In this document: piece after piece, positions 1 through 62,520 of the stretch
How positions within the stretch are numbered: position 1 is the stretch's first letter
Layout of the letters: each line of letters opens with the position of its first letter
Assembly: GCA_008711295.1 (NCBI GenBank)
Contig: VUYV01000062.1
Coordinates: 3,287,927-3,351,926 of the forward strand
Direction: 5' to 3'
DNA length: 64,000 nucleotides
DNA from: Anarhynchus alexandrinus
Lineage: Eukaryota; Chordata; Aves; Charadriiformes; Charadriidae
Program-made: the position numbers and the translations under genes
Notes under the pieces: model-generated
Seen by the model: the letters and a program-made list of their open reading frames with translations, nothing else
Database searches by the model: none
Told to the model about the DNA's origin: nothing

Positions 1-3000
1 AGCTCATGCAAAAATATTTAAGTTGGTTTGAGTTGAAGTGGAAGAAGTATGCCCCCCTTTAATTTGAATGGAAATATGCTGTGCAGTCAGTACCAGTTTT
101 AATGATATTAGTAACTCCCTAGCTGTTAATGTGAAAAATAAATTACTTTTCCCAATTTCTGTTAGTAAACTTTAATGTATGTTAAGAGCTGATTTTTTTT
201 TTTGGGTCTCTCTGAAATTGCAAACATTAAAAATATTTTGGTTACTCTGTTAGGTATCAAGGAAAACTACAAAAAAAACACCTTCAGATACTGAGTAAAC
301 TTAACTGCTTCTAGTGAATAAAATTACTGTAAATAGAGATCTTACATGCTAGCTTTTCTGAATATGAAATCTGTTTTGATTTAAAGACAGCTTATGATCA
401 GTATTTCCCTATTAATACAGAATCAAATCGTATCTTTTTTCCCACCGGTCATATTTCACTTCATGAATGAGCAGTGAAAATGCATAGGTTTTTTAAAAAC
501 TAAAAAAAAAAATTAAAAGGAGATTGCCAATGTTGTCATAGAATCATTTCCTGCTACTGACCAAGAGAATGATCAGTTGCAGCACGTTTTTCTGGGAGCC
601 TTCATACTCTGAATAACCTGCTTCATTTAGCTTCTAAATTAATTTTATTTACCATCACATGCAACGCACTACAAAATTTGAGTAAAATTTAGCAAATTCT
701 GCTGCTAAAACATGTTGTGGAAGAGAATCTGTCTCTGTGCTTTGTTTCATGTGTGGTTTCTCTTAGCTAACCCAGCTTTCCTTTCTGTAGGTAATTGCAG
801 AAGTGAGGCGTGTAGACAAAAGGTGGGCAGGTTGGTGCTAGTTCTGCATAGTTCTTGCCTACTTGCCCTTGGCTTTCATCACTTTAGTGGGTTAAGTGAC
901 TCCTTTAAGTAGCAGAAGAGTACAAAAAATAGATGGTGGATGTTTCTGCAGTTTAAAACCCTTCACAGCTGTAATGACTTCTGACTCTGCAACAAAAAAC
1001 AAATGGAGAGGTTTCAAGGGGCAGAGTGTGAGGAAAGAGTGGCAGCAGTAAACTTCATGAGGATGAAAGGGGGGTTGTTTTCAATGATAAAAATGTTTTC
1101 TTACAAGGCCACTCCCATGAGAGGTGTAGAAGGAACACTTTAGCTGAAATTAAGTTTTTATAAGAACCAGCTACCATTAAGGTCCTGTTGCTTTTTCTTG
1201 CTAAGTGAGAGATGTATGCTGCACTGGTTTCTTAGTGTGCTTGGGATAGGCGTGCTGAAGCTGATCTTGGGTGTTTGGATTAAGGTGAATGAAAAGCTCC
1301 TTTTGTTTTGTTCTTTTTGCAGGTAGTTCAGGTGGGTTTTTTGTCTACTGGTCTTCCTCTCTGGTTGGTAATGAAAAACATGAGAAAATTACTCTCTTGA
1401 TGGCACACAAAAGTGGTGGCCATTTAGACAGTGAGTAGGTAGGTAGCAACATGGCAAAATGGAAAGAGGAAAGCTCTTTTTCAGTTTAATTTGGAGTTTT
1501 TTGTAATTTTGTTTTCTGTTCTGCACACTTTTGCAGCCAGTTCTTTAATGTTTTACATTAAAATCAGCATTGTTAAGGATTTTGTGGTCTTGTATAAATC
1601 ATAATTTCTGTCTGAAGGTAAACAACATTACTTGATTTAAGACTACTTGAAAAGAAAACTATCTAAAACCCGAATACTTTTAAAGTAATATGGAAATTCA
1701 CTGAAGACTGTAAATCTGAATAGTGCCTATGTTACTGAAATTGTTGGGTGTGTAGTGAAGAGGTTGGATAAAAGGTCTCTTAACACACTTCACTTCATGC
1801 CCTCTAGTCTGTATAGCATGTATAGGTTACTCAAATGTTCTTTCTTTTTTCCTTAAAAATAAAGTCAAAAATTCAGCTGCTATTTGCGATTTAAAGCTTT
1901 ATGCAGCTTCTAAAATAAAACCTTTACTTAGAATCTTCTGTCTGTATCTACTGTGTTGAAAAGGTGGTCCTGTATTTCCCAGTGAGCTCAAATGTACATT
2001 TACAGTGGCAGGTGAAAAAACTGCACACTCGCTTCCACCAGTTTTTAGGTTTTCCTCAGTGTGAAAAACTTTCTAGTAATGTATAAAAAAAATGTAGCTT
2101 TTAAAATGTTAGTTGATTCAGATTGAGTTTGTGCACCTCTTTCTTCCCCCTTTCCAATTTTTAAAGTGAAGTAATTTTATACATGCAAATGATAGATATA
2201 GTGTGTTTTCACCTGCATATCGCTGTAATGGTCGAATGCAATTGTCTTTAGTCTTCACAGTATTTGTTTCACCGTGCGCATTGCAGTTTATATTTATTTT
2301 GGTATCAGGCCGTTGACATAGGTATATTACTTTGCTATCTGGATGGCTTGGACGCTATGGGTCACTATTGGCATTCTGTGGTATATACAGGTTGGGTATG
2401 TTGCTTTCCAAGTTAGATTATTGAACTCCTAGTCTGCATCTGCTTGATAGTTTCACTTGATAATATTTGTGTAGTAAGCTGAAGTCAGCAACAGAGTTCT
2501 AATGGATTAGCGTGAGTTTATTTGAGCTGTTATAAAAAAAATATGTATTTTAAGAAAACAGCAATAAAAGTTTGCCTTAATTTGTGAACGGAGTATATTT
2601 CATATCAGGTATTTTTTCACCTTTTTTGATACAGATTTGAATTTATTATTCTTAGCACTCTGAAATACAGAATTCTGATATTCTGTATTTCCAAGCAAAT
2701 ACAAGCTTGGGTTTTACTTGGCCCCTTGTTTTGCTTTTTGATCACGCTTGCAGTTTTGGAAAAGTGCTAATGCTTAACTTCCTTTTGTGACTCATAAGGC
2801 CTTAAAGTGAGCTGCTGTATTATTATAGATCTTGTTCCTTTCCAGACAGGCAGTTTCTGAAAGAATCTTTCCCAGCAGAGACTAATTTCCCTTGTGTCAG
2901 TAAAAAAGATTACATTACAGAAGGTTTACTTCGACCATCATATTGCAAGACTTGTTTCTGCATTTAAACCTGAGCATGTGAATTGTCTTAGTGACTTCAG

Positions 3001-6000
3001 ACAACCAAATTTGTGAGTTTGTCTTTCAGGACAGGAGCTTTAGAATATCAACAGAAAAAGAGTGTAGAAAGTAAGCAGTAGTTTCTGAAATTGATGGTAA
3101 GAAATATAAACTATTACAGCTGTCTTCTCTTTTTCTGTTTTGTTTTTATTATATATAGAGAATTGAAACAGGCTTGAGTAATCAGAATGGAAGTACAGTA
3201 AGTGGAATCTTTTCAGGATATACTGTCCTAATTTAAAAATTTCCTATATTAAACTGTTTGGAAGAGTGATAAACCCTGACTTTCTAGGAATAAGCAATTT
3301 TCTCAAAACTTCCAAATGAATACATTTTAATTTATACATTGAAAAGTTCCTTTTCAGTCATAATTTAACACTAGGGAATGATATTATGCATAGGCAAATT
3401 AATACTTCAATAGAGGAACAACAGTTTAAATATTGTCATAAATGGACAAGTACACTCCACAGCATTTGCCTTTTTTGAAGTATTTACTCAGCCATTTCTT
3501 AATCTGTATAATGTAGTAGTTTGCCATGGGAGTCCTCTCAGTAGGTGCGCATTTAGTGCATAGGTAGTGTGCCTCAGGTGCATAGGTAGGAAGGAAAAAA
3601 ATAGAAGTGAGAAGGCAATACTACTGAGCATGAATTTAAAACAAGAATAACAAAACGGGAGGTGTATAACACTGATATTTTGGCCACTTAGTCAAAATAC
3701 CTTCTGAAGAAATATGGGTCCCTGTAGCATTTCCACAGTTCTCTGGTTTTGATGCGTTTGAATGCCTTCAGGGAACGGGGAGGAGGAGGTCATGAACAGG
3801 AAGGCCCGTCTAGCATTGCTTTAGCAGAACTTTTGTACAGGTTTTCTTTTATCAGATGAGAATCTATATAGAAGTAGGGAGAAAAGAAAGAATGAGTAGA
3901 TTATGCGGTGTCAAAGGGTTGGATTTTGCAGCTCGTGGTTACTATAATTGTAGTGTCTTATGTAGATTCTCAGAGGTCCAAGAGGCATTAAGCTCACGTT
4001 TCATTTCACTCAAGAAGATATCTCTTCTCTGCCTGTCTGTCTGCTTCATGTAAGTGGTAGGGACATCTCTGAGATTTCTGTTCTTCTAATTTGACTAAAT
4101 TTGATCAATGGGTTAGAAATTACTACAAGCTTGGAAGCATAAATGCACAAACTTGTATGGCATGGTTGTATAGCCTTTTTTTTTTTAAAAGCAAGCAGCA
4201 TAAAAATTGACCAGCTGTCACTTGTGGTTTAATGTGCATGTGTAACTGTAACCTGGGAGCTGGAAAACAACCTAGCTGAATATTTTAAAGCTAAATCTTT
4301 CTTGTGAGTCTTTAGTTGAAGAATGTGTGATTGTCAAAGACTGGCTTCATAATGAGGGACAGAAGTGTTCCTTGCTCTATGAGGGACAACTGTTCTGTCA
4401 TGTTGGAGGGGCATTTAGTTATCCTAGCTATTCTGTTTTAGATCAGGCAGCTTGGGAAAGCTTGATCAGGCAGCTTCACCAGTCAGGTGAAGGTACTCAT
4501 CATGCATTTCCTTGGGACAGCCAGTAAGGTTTGATGAAGTTGTAGTGAACAAACTTAGCTCCGTGGGCTGTTATCCTTAGGTAAGTTAAGGCATCTTCAT
4601 GCAGTTATAGTCAAGATTATGTGTCCAGTGATGAAGCATCCAGTTGAGAGGGGAAAATGGGCTACTACTTGGCACTGCTATTTTGAATTTCAAAATGTGT
4701 GGCATTTGCTAGACTGGCATGGGTTTTAGTTGGTGTGGGGATGGTTTAGATTGAGGAGCATTAGGAAGAGGTCTGCTGGTGTCTGCAGAACTCTTTTTGC
4801 TGCTTTACCATTCAGAGCTCTGTAGACAGCTGAAGAGCAACGACGGGGGTCACAATACTTATACTGGCATTTGTCTCCCCTCTTTATTCATATCGCTGTC
4901 ACATCTGCTTTTTAAAAATTCAGCAGATAATAGCAGGAGGAATAGAAGATCTTGCCCCACAGTAAGCTTATACTTGGTGCATTTTATTGCTATATGTTAT
5001 ATTTTCAAGATGCCTGATGTTTGCAAACTGGAAAGATGGAATACTGAGTCATTTTGTTGTAGAATAATTAATTTCTTTTGTGTGTATGATTTTTTTTTTT
5101 TGGTGGTGCTTGTTCTTGCAGTTTTATAATAAATATTTGTATAGTCTTTCTCTTTTTTCCAAAGCCTCAAAAAATAACTCCAGGAAAATGTCTGAAATGA
5201 GGATTTACCCTGGGGAGAAGGAGAACAAAACCCAAACTTTCTCCAGCCGAAAGCTATTCAGGGATTTCCTGTTATTTGCTTCCATTTTGTGAGGTGGTTT
5301 TGTTTTCCCTTTATCAATCTTAAAGTTAGGAAATAAAGTATCTTCTTATTATATTATTTTTTTGAAGGGAGAACACGGGTTTAATAAAAGTTTTCTTCCT
5401 TTTTGAAATCAGAGAGACATTCAAAAAAAGACATGTTTCAGTAGTTTGGTCTAAGGAAATGCTTGGATCTTGAATTAAAGTAAAAATTATTTTTAGCACC
5501 CCTCACTGAACTTTGTATTTATATTTAATATTTGTTCAGGGAGTCACCTTACTTTGTATTTAAAATATAATGCAAAAATAAATTTAATTTAATCTTGTGA
5601 GGGAATGCAAGGTTTCCTACAGAAAAGAACAAAGTTAACAGCTTATGCTGATTTTTCTCCCAATGTTGTTACTCCGCAGGTTCTTGAAGCACCACTTAAC
5701 TGGTGTGAGAGATTACTTTAACCGACATTTGTTCAGCGATGAAAGGCTAGAAATTAGTGCTGTTCCAGTTAATGTTATATTTTTCTGGAGTGTAAAAGGT
5801 CATTAAAACAAACGTCAGGGTGAGTTGTTCTCTTTTGCTGCTTTGCAGCGTTCCACTCCCCGTGGTTATAGAAGCTATCTGGCTTTACCTGTGAAATAAA
5901 AGTTTTCCTATTGTAAAAAGAGGGGTGTGTTCCAGAAGAAGCTGACTCTTACCTGTACCTTCTAAGAATGTCTTTGAGGATGTGAGATTTCCATGGATCA

Positions 6001-9000
6001 ATGTATTTGTAGGGCTTTATCTAGGAGTTTTGCGCTCTAATGACTGGTCTTTTTAAATCAGAAAGATCTGTGTTATTTTCTTGCCCATAAGTATTTGGTG
6101 AAGTATCTTACAGATTTATTTCCAGATGCTTGCACAGGACTTGTTTCAAACAATGAACTGAAACCTGACTTTCCTTTTATAGAGTATTGAGTTAAGTCAA
6201 CTCTTTTTTTGAGGAGTCAAATAATTGTGAAAATTGTCAGGTAAGATCGATCAAGAGTGCAAGAAAGAAACAGTAGCGGAGCTCTTTTGCTAAAACATTT
6301 TGACCCTGAGAATAGGTATTAAAAGGCTTTAGATAAACTGTAGAGGTACAGGTATGGCATGACCCTGAAGTTGGTCTGAGCCTAGTAATTCAAATCGATT
6401 GTGCATCCACAATACCAGTTGACTGAATGGGATTATTAAATTTTTTTCATATATTGGAGCCTACAGTTTTCTCATGTTAAGTGCAGTGGTACTTCTAGCG
6501 AGAACCCCACCCCATGGGTGGAACAAAAGTTATGCACTGCGTCAGGCTTAGATCAATACAAGTACTCAGTGTTACTGGTTCTGCATGTGAAAAACAGCAC
6601 CTGAGAAATTTTGCGGTGGCAGTAGGTTTTATCGGTATTGCATGCCATTCGCCGTGTTCACCGTTACAGACTAGAACCAAAGAGGAGCAGGTACACGATG
6701 GGCACAGAACACCAAGCCGCTGAAAACAGACACGCATCCCATGCTGTAGCTTGGCAGAGCAAGCAGGGTGAAGTTCTCAATTTCTTTCATTTCCTGGCAA
6801 TTTAATATGCTCCGTTACATAGTACCTCCTTTAAGAGTTACAGTGAAAGTCGCACATGGTTTTTATACCACTACTAAATATTCAGGAAAAACAGTCCAAC
6901 TATATTTGGCACTGAGCTCCAAAAAACTATTTCAAACAAAATCTTCCAAATGGAAGGTGGTGTGTGTGTAGACTCATTCTCTGCTGTCCGCTGCCGCCTT
7001 CGCAGCATGCCCAGGTTAGCAGCATCTGGTTACATTGGACAGCGGCTTCATTTTCTCCCAATTAATGATATGGTAAATCAGAGGCTTACTAGTTAAGAAG
7101 CTGCTACTAATCACAACTATGGTTTCTTAGCTATAGAAGTGGTGTAACATGATTAGTGATACTTATTACTGGGTTCTGTAGCATTTAGATGAGAAACACC
7201 GTGCATAGAGAATGCGTGACATGCAAAGCAGGTGCTTGTTTTGTCTTGGAAACATGACTAGTTTAAGGTTGCTGACCTTTACATTAATGTTTTCATTTTG
7301 ACGTAAATGTAAAATTTGCTTATTTGTCATAAGCTTGCTGTTAAATGCATTGTGAGGTACAAATCACAGTAACCAAATTTTCATTCTGAAGTGACCATTA
7401 CACAGATAAAAACTACTGCCCAGCCACATTGCTGTAGTTGTTAGTGATTTATTTATCAGCATTACAGATAACAAATATGGAATAAGGAAAGGTACTGGGT
7501 TGGGTTTTTCCCTCCCCTGTATCTTTTTCCTTTTTTAATCTATCTGTAACATGTCTCTTTTAATTTGGGTTAGGTTTCACGTGTGCGTGTCTTGAGATAC
7601 TGTATCCCTTAAACACTGGGACACTCTTTAGCTGTGATAACAAGCAAGAAAAAGAGGGAAGAGTATTATCAGCATATTGAAAGAACCACAGTTTGGAATG
7701 CTTCATCGGCTCTCTTAATAGTTCTGTATATGCACCAAAGAGAATGGAAAAATGATAGAACCCCACGGATCTTCATTTGCCAGTGCTCTTGGCTTTGTAG
7801 AGCAATCCCAACCGATGGGGCGGGGCAACTGTTGAACATGAAAAGAAAAAGCAAATCAGAAGGAACTCTAAAGAGCGGGGGGAAAAAGGCACTTTTCTGG
7901 AGGAAAAAAACCTGTTGCACATTTAGGTGATCTTCCCATCAGTTGTGCAGAAGTAGCTCGATTAAGCACGGAAATCTTGTTTCATTATATCGTTTAAAGA
8001 AAACCCCTTCTTTTGCTGGGATTGCCATTCAATAAAGGAGAGTCCTTTCTGCATGCATGTGGGGTGACACATTCACGTTCTAAGGAATCTTCTACCGATT
8101 GATTCTGTCAAGGTTGGGAGCTTATACATTTGTTTTTTAATACATTCACGTTTTGATTATAAAACCACCATTTAAAAAAAAAAAAACAAAACCAAAACAT
8201 TAAAAGAGATATTTATCCAAGCTATTCTAGAGGAAAAAAGTTCAGAGTACTAGAATGGAATTCAGAAGTCACTGAGTTGAGTTCATGTGTGTTTTTATTT
8301 GTTTTTCAAAGTTGCATTGCTAAATGCAATTTTATAATTCAAATGATGAATGGATATTCATTTAAGATTTTTCACTGTAGCAGCTTAAAAGCAACTGCAG
8401 TTTTCAAATTTTGATGTGATTACAATGTGAAAAAGTGAGAAGCTAATTCAGACAAAAAAGCCACCAAACTATTGATTATCATTAGTTATGCAATTCATTT
8501 ATTTGTGTTACGGTTGTGATACTATTTTGGTGACTTGACATGCACAAAGGGATTCCTTGTTTAGTAATAAACATGGACAAAGATGATGTGGTAATGCATG
8601 AAGATCAGGTTTCCAGGTGGCTAATTTTAGCTGCTTTCAGTGAAGTTGATGTCAAGGTCATCTTGATTTTTCCTAAGGACCTAGTCGACCAGCAAGAACT
8701 TGTTATGCTCTTGAGGTGTGCGGTACTTAGTGTGTGCGTCTGCCTGCAGGTGCGTACTGCTACCAGGGGACGTAAAAGAATCATTCAAGGCATTGCAAAC
8801 ATAAACCTCAGCTTTCTATTGTTAAACTACTTAGGGTCATAATTTAGTTCTTAGAGGTAGCTAGTGTTTGGGTGAGTGGATCCACAAGTGGAAAATCATT
8901 ATTTAAAGAAAGTGCTTCATATAATTAAATCAGGAATGCGTGACTCATTAAAATTCCAGTGAAAGGCATTACCAGCCCGTAGAGTATATCAATAATGGAT

Positions 9001-9732
9001 GCAACTCAGAAGACATATTCAGTCTTAAAAATTCCACGCACAGACAGAATTGAAAGTAATATTCCTCTACCATGAATGGCCATGCCTACTGTAAGAAAGC
9101 TGTTCTTACAGTAGAAGCAGTGTTTTACTTATGGAATAGTGAAGGCAGGATTTGGGAGGGTTTTCTAGGAGATAGACTTTTTTTCTATGTTAAACTAACT
9201 TTCTTCTTGGGAATTCCTTTGTAGTGATGTGCAGAGGATGTGAGAAACCATCAGTTGTGGAGCAAATTAAAAAGGGTTTAGGCCTTCAAGGGGAAAAACC
9301 TGATGTCGGTAAGCGCTGAGGACAGCGGTTTGTCCTTGCTGTGGGAAGTACTGTTATGCCAGGGACAGTGTTCAAATGCATGTCCTACGTGACCCACAAC
9401 AAAATGTTGGAGAAATGCCTTCCTGTGAAAAGCCTGCTCAGCAGAGCACTGCTAGCTATTGGGAAGACTGCTGTCACGATTCTGTCCCTCGGTATTGTCT
9501 GGTAACTTGATTGCTTTTACATTAGTTTAAGATACCATTCAGACATGTGTAGTGTACCTTCTACTCCTGCAAGACAGCATGTCAAAATCTTTTGAATACT
9601 GCCGAGAAGATGCTCCCCTGGCTGCTGTGAATCAGGACTTATGTGGGGACGTCTACAGCTGTTGTCTTACCTGTTCCACCCATAGTGTTTTGAGGGCTAG
9701 CTCTTCCACCCGAACAGCAGTACGGCCCATAC

Positions 9733-9889
9733 CTGCTGCTGTTAATGGCTTTTGTAGGCAGCAGCAGTAGCATGGGATTGACATGGTTGCTGCCAGTTTC
9801 CCCACTACCCACGGGATTGCGGGGAAGCTGACGGGAGGCTTGTTCATTGCCCTCGGCTGCTGCTTGGCAAAGCTGTTAGCGGCAGCAGC
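9733..9889. repeat. Two CTG/CAG inverted-repeat hairpins
   Basis: CTGCTGCTG at 9733-9741 pairs with CAGCAGCAG at 9759-9767 (17-nt loop). GCTGCTGC at 9856-9863 pairs with GCAGCAGC at 9882-9889 (18-nt loop). They sit in a locally GC-richer patch (about 9.55-9.93 kb) within AT-rich DNA. This could be a degraded repeat; I do not recognise a family. Confidence 0.5.
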
Positions 9890-11840
9890 AGATACCCTGG
9901 AGCTCTCCCTGTGCAGGCTCAAGACTACATTGCACTGGTTTGCATTCAGTTATGTTTGGGTGATTATCTTTGCAACCATGAAAAGTAAAAACAGTTTTTT
10001 CCAAATAAAATCTTCAGGTTTTAAGTACGTGGCTGCCTCAGGGTCTTCTTTCCACCTTCTCCTGTACGTTTGTCATTTAAGAATTTCTTTCTTAATGCTG
10101 ATCGATGGAACAGGTTTGTAAACCGTTGGCGAAAGGATATGCTCCTTTAGGATGTTTGATCTGTGTCCCCTCTCAGTAAGGGGGAGGGGTGGTTTTGGCT
10201 TGGCAAAACGCTTTGTCCTTTTTGTTGTAGGTGCTGTGTAGCTTTTGAAATAGTTTTCAGTGTGCGTGATGATTTATAACTGTTTAGCTATTTATAGCCA
10301 CACCTTGTTTGGAAGCAGGAAATGATCATCAGAATAAAAGACCTCGGCTTAATTAGATGATTTTTGTTGCTTTAGTTGCGAAGTATGTGTAGATATTGTC
10401 ATCTGTAGTGTAAGCGTGTTTCTGGTTCTTCTAATCTCAAGACACTTGTGTTGCTTTCCAGTTCTGTTTTTTGTGACAATGGTGACTTCCTTGATGAAGG
10501 TTTCATTACAGCTTTATTTAGCTTGGAATGGCTGGCTGGTGCCTTCCTGCATCTTCATGAATGTCATTTCCATATGGTTAGAAATGTCATAGCAAAATTA
10601 AAAAAATATGGTCTCGGTTTTCTAACTTACTGTTTGTGCAGTGCAGGAGACATAAACAGAAGCAATAGTATAGAAGAAGCAGCAGAGGGTCAGCCTGAGG
10701 AATTAAAGCATACCATAGCCTCATCCAGCTTATTCACAGTTCTGCAGTAAGAAAGTTGTAAAAGTTGTTGAGGAATAACTTGGGAAGCAGGTTGAGCTCT
10801 GAGGAAATGTAGTGTAAGAAACTTTGTTTTAAAAGTAATACAATATCTAGGAAGATTACTGCAAAAGAATTACGAAAAAGCCATCATTTCTATATTGCCC
10901 AGTTAATTATCAGGCATTTTTTGTTTGTTTCTGGCCCAGGAATGTTCAAGAACATGCCAATTTCTTTTAAAAATCTTCTAACCATACTGGCTTTAGCAGC
11001 ATTTGGCTTAGAGCTGAAATTATACCAAGAGCACATTAGGAATATTTATTTTTTTTTTTGTTTAGCTCATCTCAGAATGCAAAATAGTACATTATTTAGC
11101 ATTTTTAATAAGCTATGAAATAATAACACTAGAAGATGAATCACTGCAATTTGTTATAGATACTGTAGGTACAATGTAGAAGCATCTTGGCTAGAGTTCT
11201 CAAAAGTAAAATTAAAATTTAATAATTGTCCTTGTGATTAAGCTGCATATTTACAGAAATATCTTTGAATTTAAGTGGTATTGTTAAGAAAAGAATCCAT
11301 TTAACGTAGTGGTACCGCTAGGATTTTCAGTGGACAACGAACTACATCTTGAAGTGAATCTTAAATAGAAGCGAAATTCTGGTTAAATGTAAGGCCTGAT
11401 CTTAACAATCTCAAAATCCTTGCAATACTTTACATTTTCTATGGAGAAAAACATATGTATCACAAAAGTATATATTAAGCAAAACCGAAATCAAATCCTG
11501 ATCTTCCTTCATTCTTCTGTAATGGGCTTCTGAGAATGACGGGTATTGATAGAGCTATGCTGTCAAAGCGTCTTGTTTTTTTAATGACCTTTCAAAACAC
11601 CTGATCATATCTTTTTGGTTTCATTTGGCATGTTGACAATACGTATTTTAAAACTTGTCTGATCTTTTGAAATAGCACTTTAAACCAGCCTTGGAAGGAA
11701 GAGTTTACCGTGTAGCCGTGCCCCGTGTATCCCAGGAGATGGTCACTGCAGTACGTCCTGTATGTTGGGGCAGGGAGCGGGGGTAAAATTGAGTTCAGGA
11801 GTTCTTCCATTTTCTGTAGGAAGCAGGGAAGTCTGTAAGC

Positions 11841-11965
11841 AAATCATAGAGGCTGGAAGGGACCGTTAAGATCACTGATTCCAACCATCAACCTAACCCT
11901 GCCAAAGCCACCACTAAACCATGTCCCTCAGCACCACGTCTGCCCCTCTTTGGAACACCTCCACT
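11841..11965 (-). mobile_element. CR1 LINE 3' fragment
   Basis: The segment reads AATCATAGAGGCTGGAAGGG, then a TCCAACCATCAACC-like stretch, a CCACTAAACCATGTCCCTCA-like stretch and GGAACACCTCCA. This is the familiar reverse complement of the 3' end of avian CR1 retrotransposons, so the element points to the minus strand with its 3' end on the left. It is a short 5'-truncated copy, as is usual for CR1. It ends abruptly before an AAT-rich stretch at about 11998-12018, immediately upstream of the CpG island. Confidence 0.85.
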
Positions 11966-12194
11966 GTTGCTAGTGCATAATAATGAATTAAATGTAAAAA
12001 TAATAATAATAAAAAAAACCCAGTATATTGAAGTGCAAATTATGTGTGAGGCCACAGATTTTAGCTTCTGTGCCCCCGGCCCTGTGGTGGGAGACCCGGC
12101 GCTGTGGGGTTGCTGTCAGTGGCCGTCCAGGGCAGAAACCCGCTCCTTGCCCGGGTGGGACCGGCCGGGGCAGCGCTGCGGGGAGAGGAGGAGG

Positions 12195-12196
<2 letters not shown>

Positions 12197-12231
<35 letters not shown>

Positions 12232-12266
12232 GGAGGAGGATGAGGATGATGAGGATGATGAGGATG
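12197..12266. repeat. (GAT)n/(GAG)n microsatellite
   Basis: About eleven perfect GAT units (12197-12229) are followed by interrupted GAG/GAT units to about 12266, preceded by GAG units. In one frame it would encode an Asp/Glu run and in another a Met run. There is no splice or homology support for either, so it is called a simple repeat at the edge of the CpG island. It is likely length-polymorphic. Confidence 0.9.
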
Positions 12267-12344
12267 GAGTTAGGGCCCGCGCCCCATGCCGGGCCGAGCG
12301 GCCCGTTGGGGGTTAAACTGCAGCGCCTAATGGAATAATAACGG

Positions 12345-12363
12345 GCAGCACCATCTGCTGGCC
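12345..12363 (-). promoter_or_regulatory. CTCF-like binding motif
   Basis: On the minus strand the sequence reads GGCCAGCAGATGGTGCTGC, close to the CTCF core CCAGCAGRKGGCGC with a T replacing one C. It lies about 360 bp upstream of the start codon at the upstream shoulder of the CpG island, a common place for CTCF. Called from motif resemblance alone. Confidence 0.45.
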
Positions 12364-12556
12364 TACTTCCGCGGAGGGAGCCCGTGTTTTTAACGACATC
12401 TCTAATATTCATGCTGATGCATTTTGATGCTTTGTGCGCTCCTCGCTGCCCGTGCGTTGTGGGAAGCCGGCGGCCCGCTCCCGCTCCCGGCCCCGGCCCC
12501 GGCGGGCGGCCCGGGGGGCGGCGGGGCGGCGCAGGCGGGTTCGCCGCGGGGGGAAG

Positions 12557-12619
12557 ATGGTGATGGATCGCTATGTGCGTTCGCGGAGGGTCGCGCACGC
12601 CGCGGCCGCGGCTCGCTAA
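12557..12619 (+). other. Upstream ORF of 20 codons
   Basis: The ATG at 12557 has a strong context (GGGAAGATGG) and opens a 20-codon frame, MVMDRYVRSRRVAHAAAAAR, ending at TAA 12617-12619. If transcription starts upstream of it, this uORF precedes the CHD9 ATG by about 160 nt and could dampen translation. Whether it lies in the mRNA is unknown. Confidence 0.35.
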
Positions 12620-12634
12620 ATAGGCCATTTAGCG
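12614..12634. promoter_or_regulatory. Palindrome with CArG-like halves in the promoter
   Basis: CGCTAAAT (12614-12621), five bases, then ATTTAGCG (12627-12634): a perfect inverted repeat and the only AT-rich element in this part of the island. Each half overlaps a one-mismatch CArG box (GCTAAATAGG and its mirror). It might bind SRF or serve as a core promoter element. It also contains the in-frame stop (TAG, 12630-12632) that limits the CHD9 frame upstream. Confidence 0.4.
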
Positions 12635-12645
12635 CTCTGCTCGCA

Positions 12646-12660
12646 ATGCTCCGCTCCTGA
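12646..12660 (+). other. Upstream ORF of 4 codons
   Basis: The ATG at 12646 followed by three codons and TGA at 12658-12660 lies 60 nt before the CHD9 start and in a different frame. It is a minimal uORF that would allow reinitiation at 12720. Confidence 0.35.
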
Positions 12661-12719
12661 GCGCTGCCTGCGGAGCGGCGCGGGGAGGGCGGCGGGCGAG
12701 CCTTTGTCTGGCGCCAGAC

Positions 12720-62520
<49,801 letters not shown>

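Larger units (their letters stand above)
1..12060. other. Non-coding upstream or intronic DNA
   Basis: Twelve kilobases of AT-rich sequence with frequent T and A runs and no open frame longer than about 120 codons. None of the short frames resembles a known protein or has convincing splice sites at both ends. The large N-terminal CHD9 exon (about 480 codons in mammals) would be obvious as a long open frame and is absent, so it must lie further upstream. I see only a CTG/CAG hairpin patch near 9.73-9.89 kb and a CR1 fragment at 11.84-11.97 kb. Confidence 0.6.

Noticed and set aside
8540..8842. 100-codon frame in the upstream DNA
   Set aside because: No recognisable domain, no splice context and length within chance for this amount of sequence.
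10448..10750. 100-codon frame in the upstream DNA
   Set aside because: No resemblance to the CHD9 N-terminus or any family I know. Ends in ordinary AT-rich DNA.
12104..12316. Open frame with an Asp/Glu run
   Set aside because: It is a translation of the (GAT)n microsatellite with no splice or homology support. The antisense frames are poly-Ile/Leu shadows of the same repeat.
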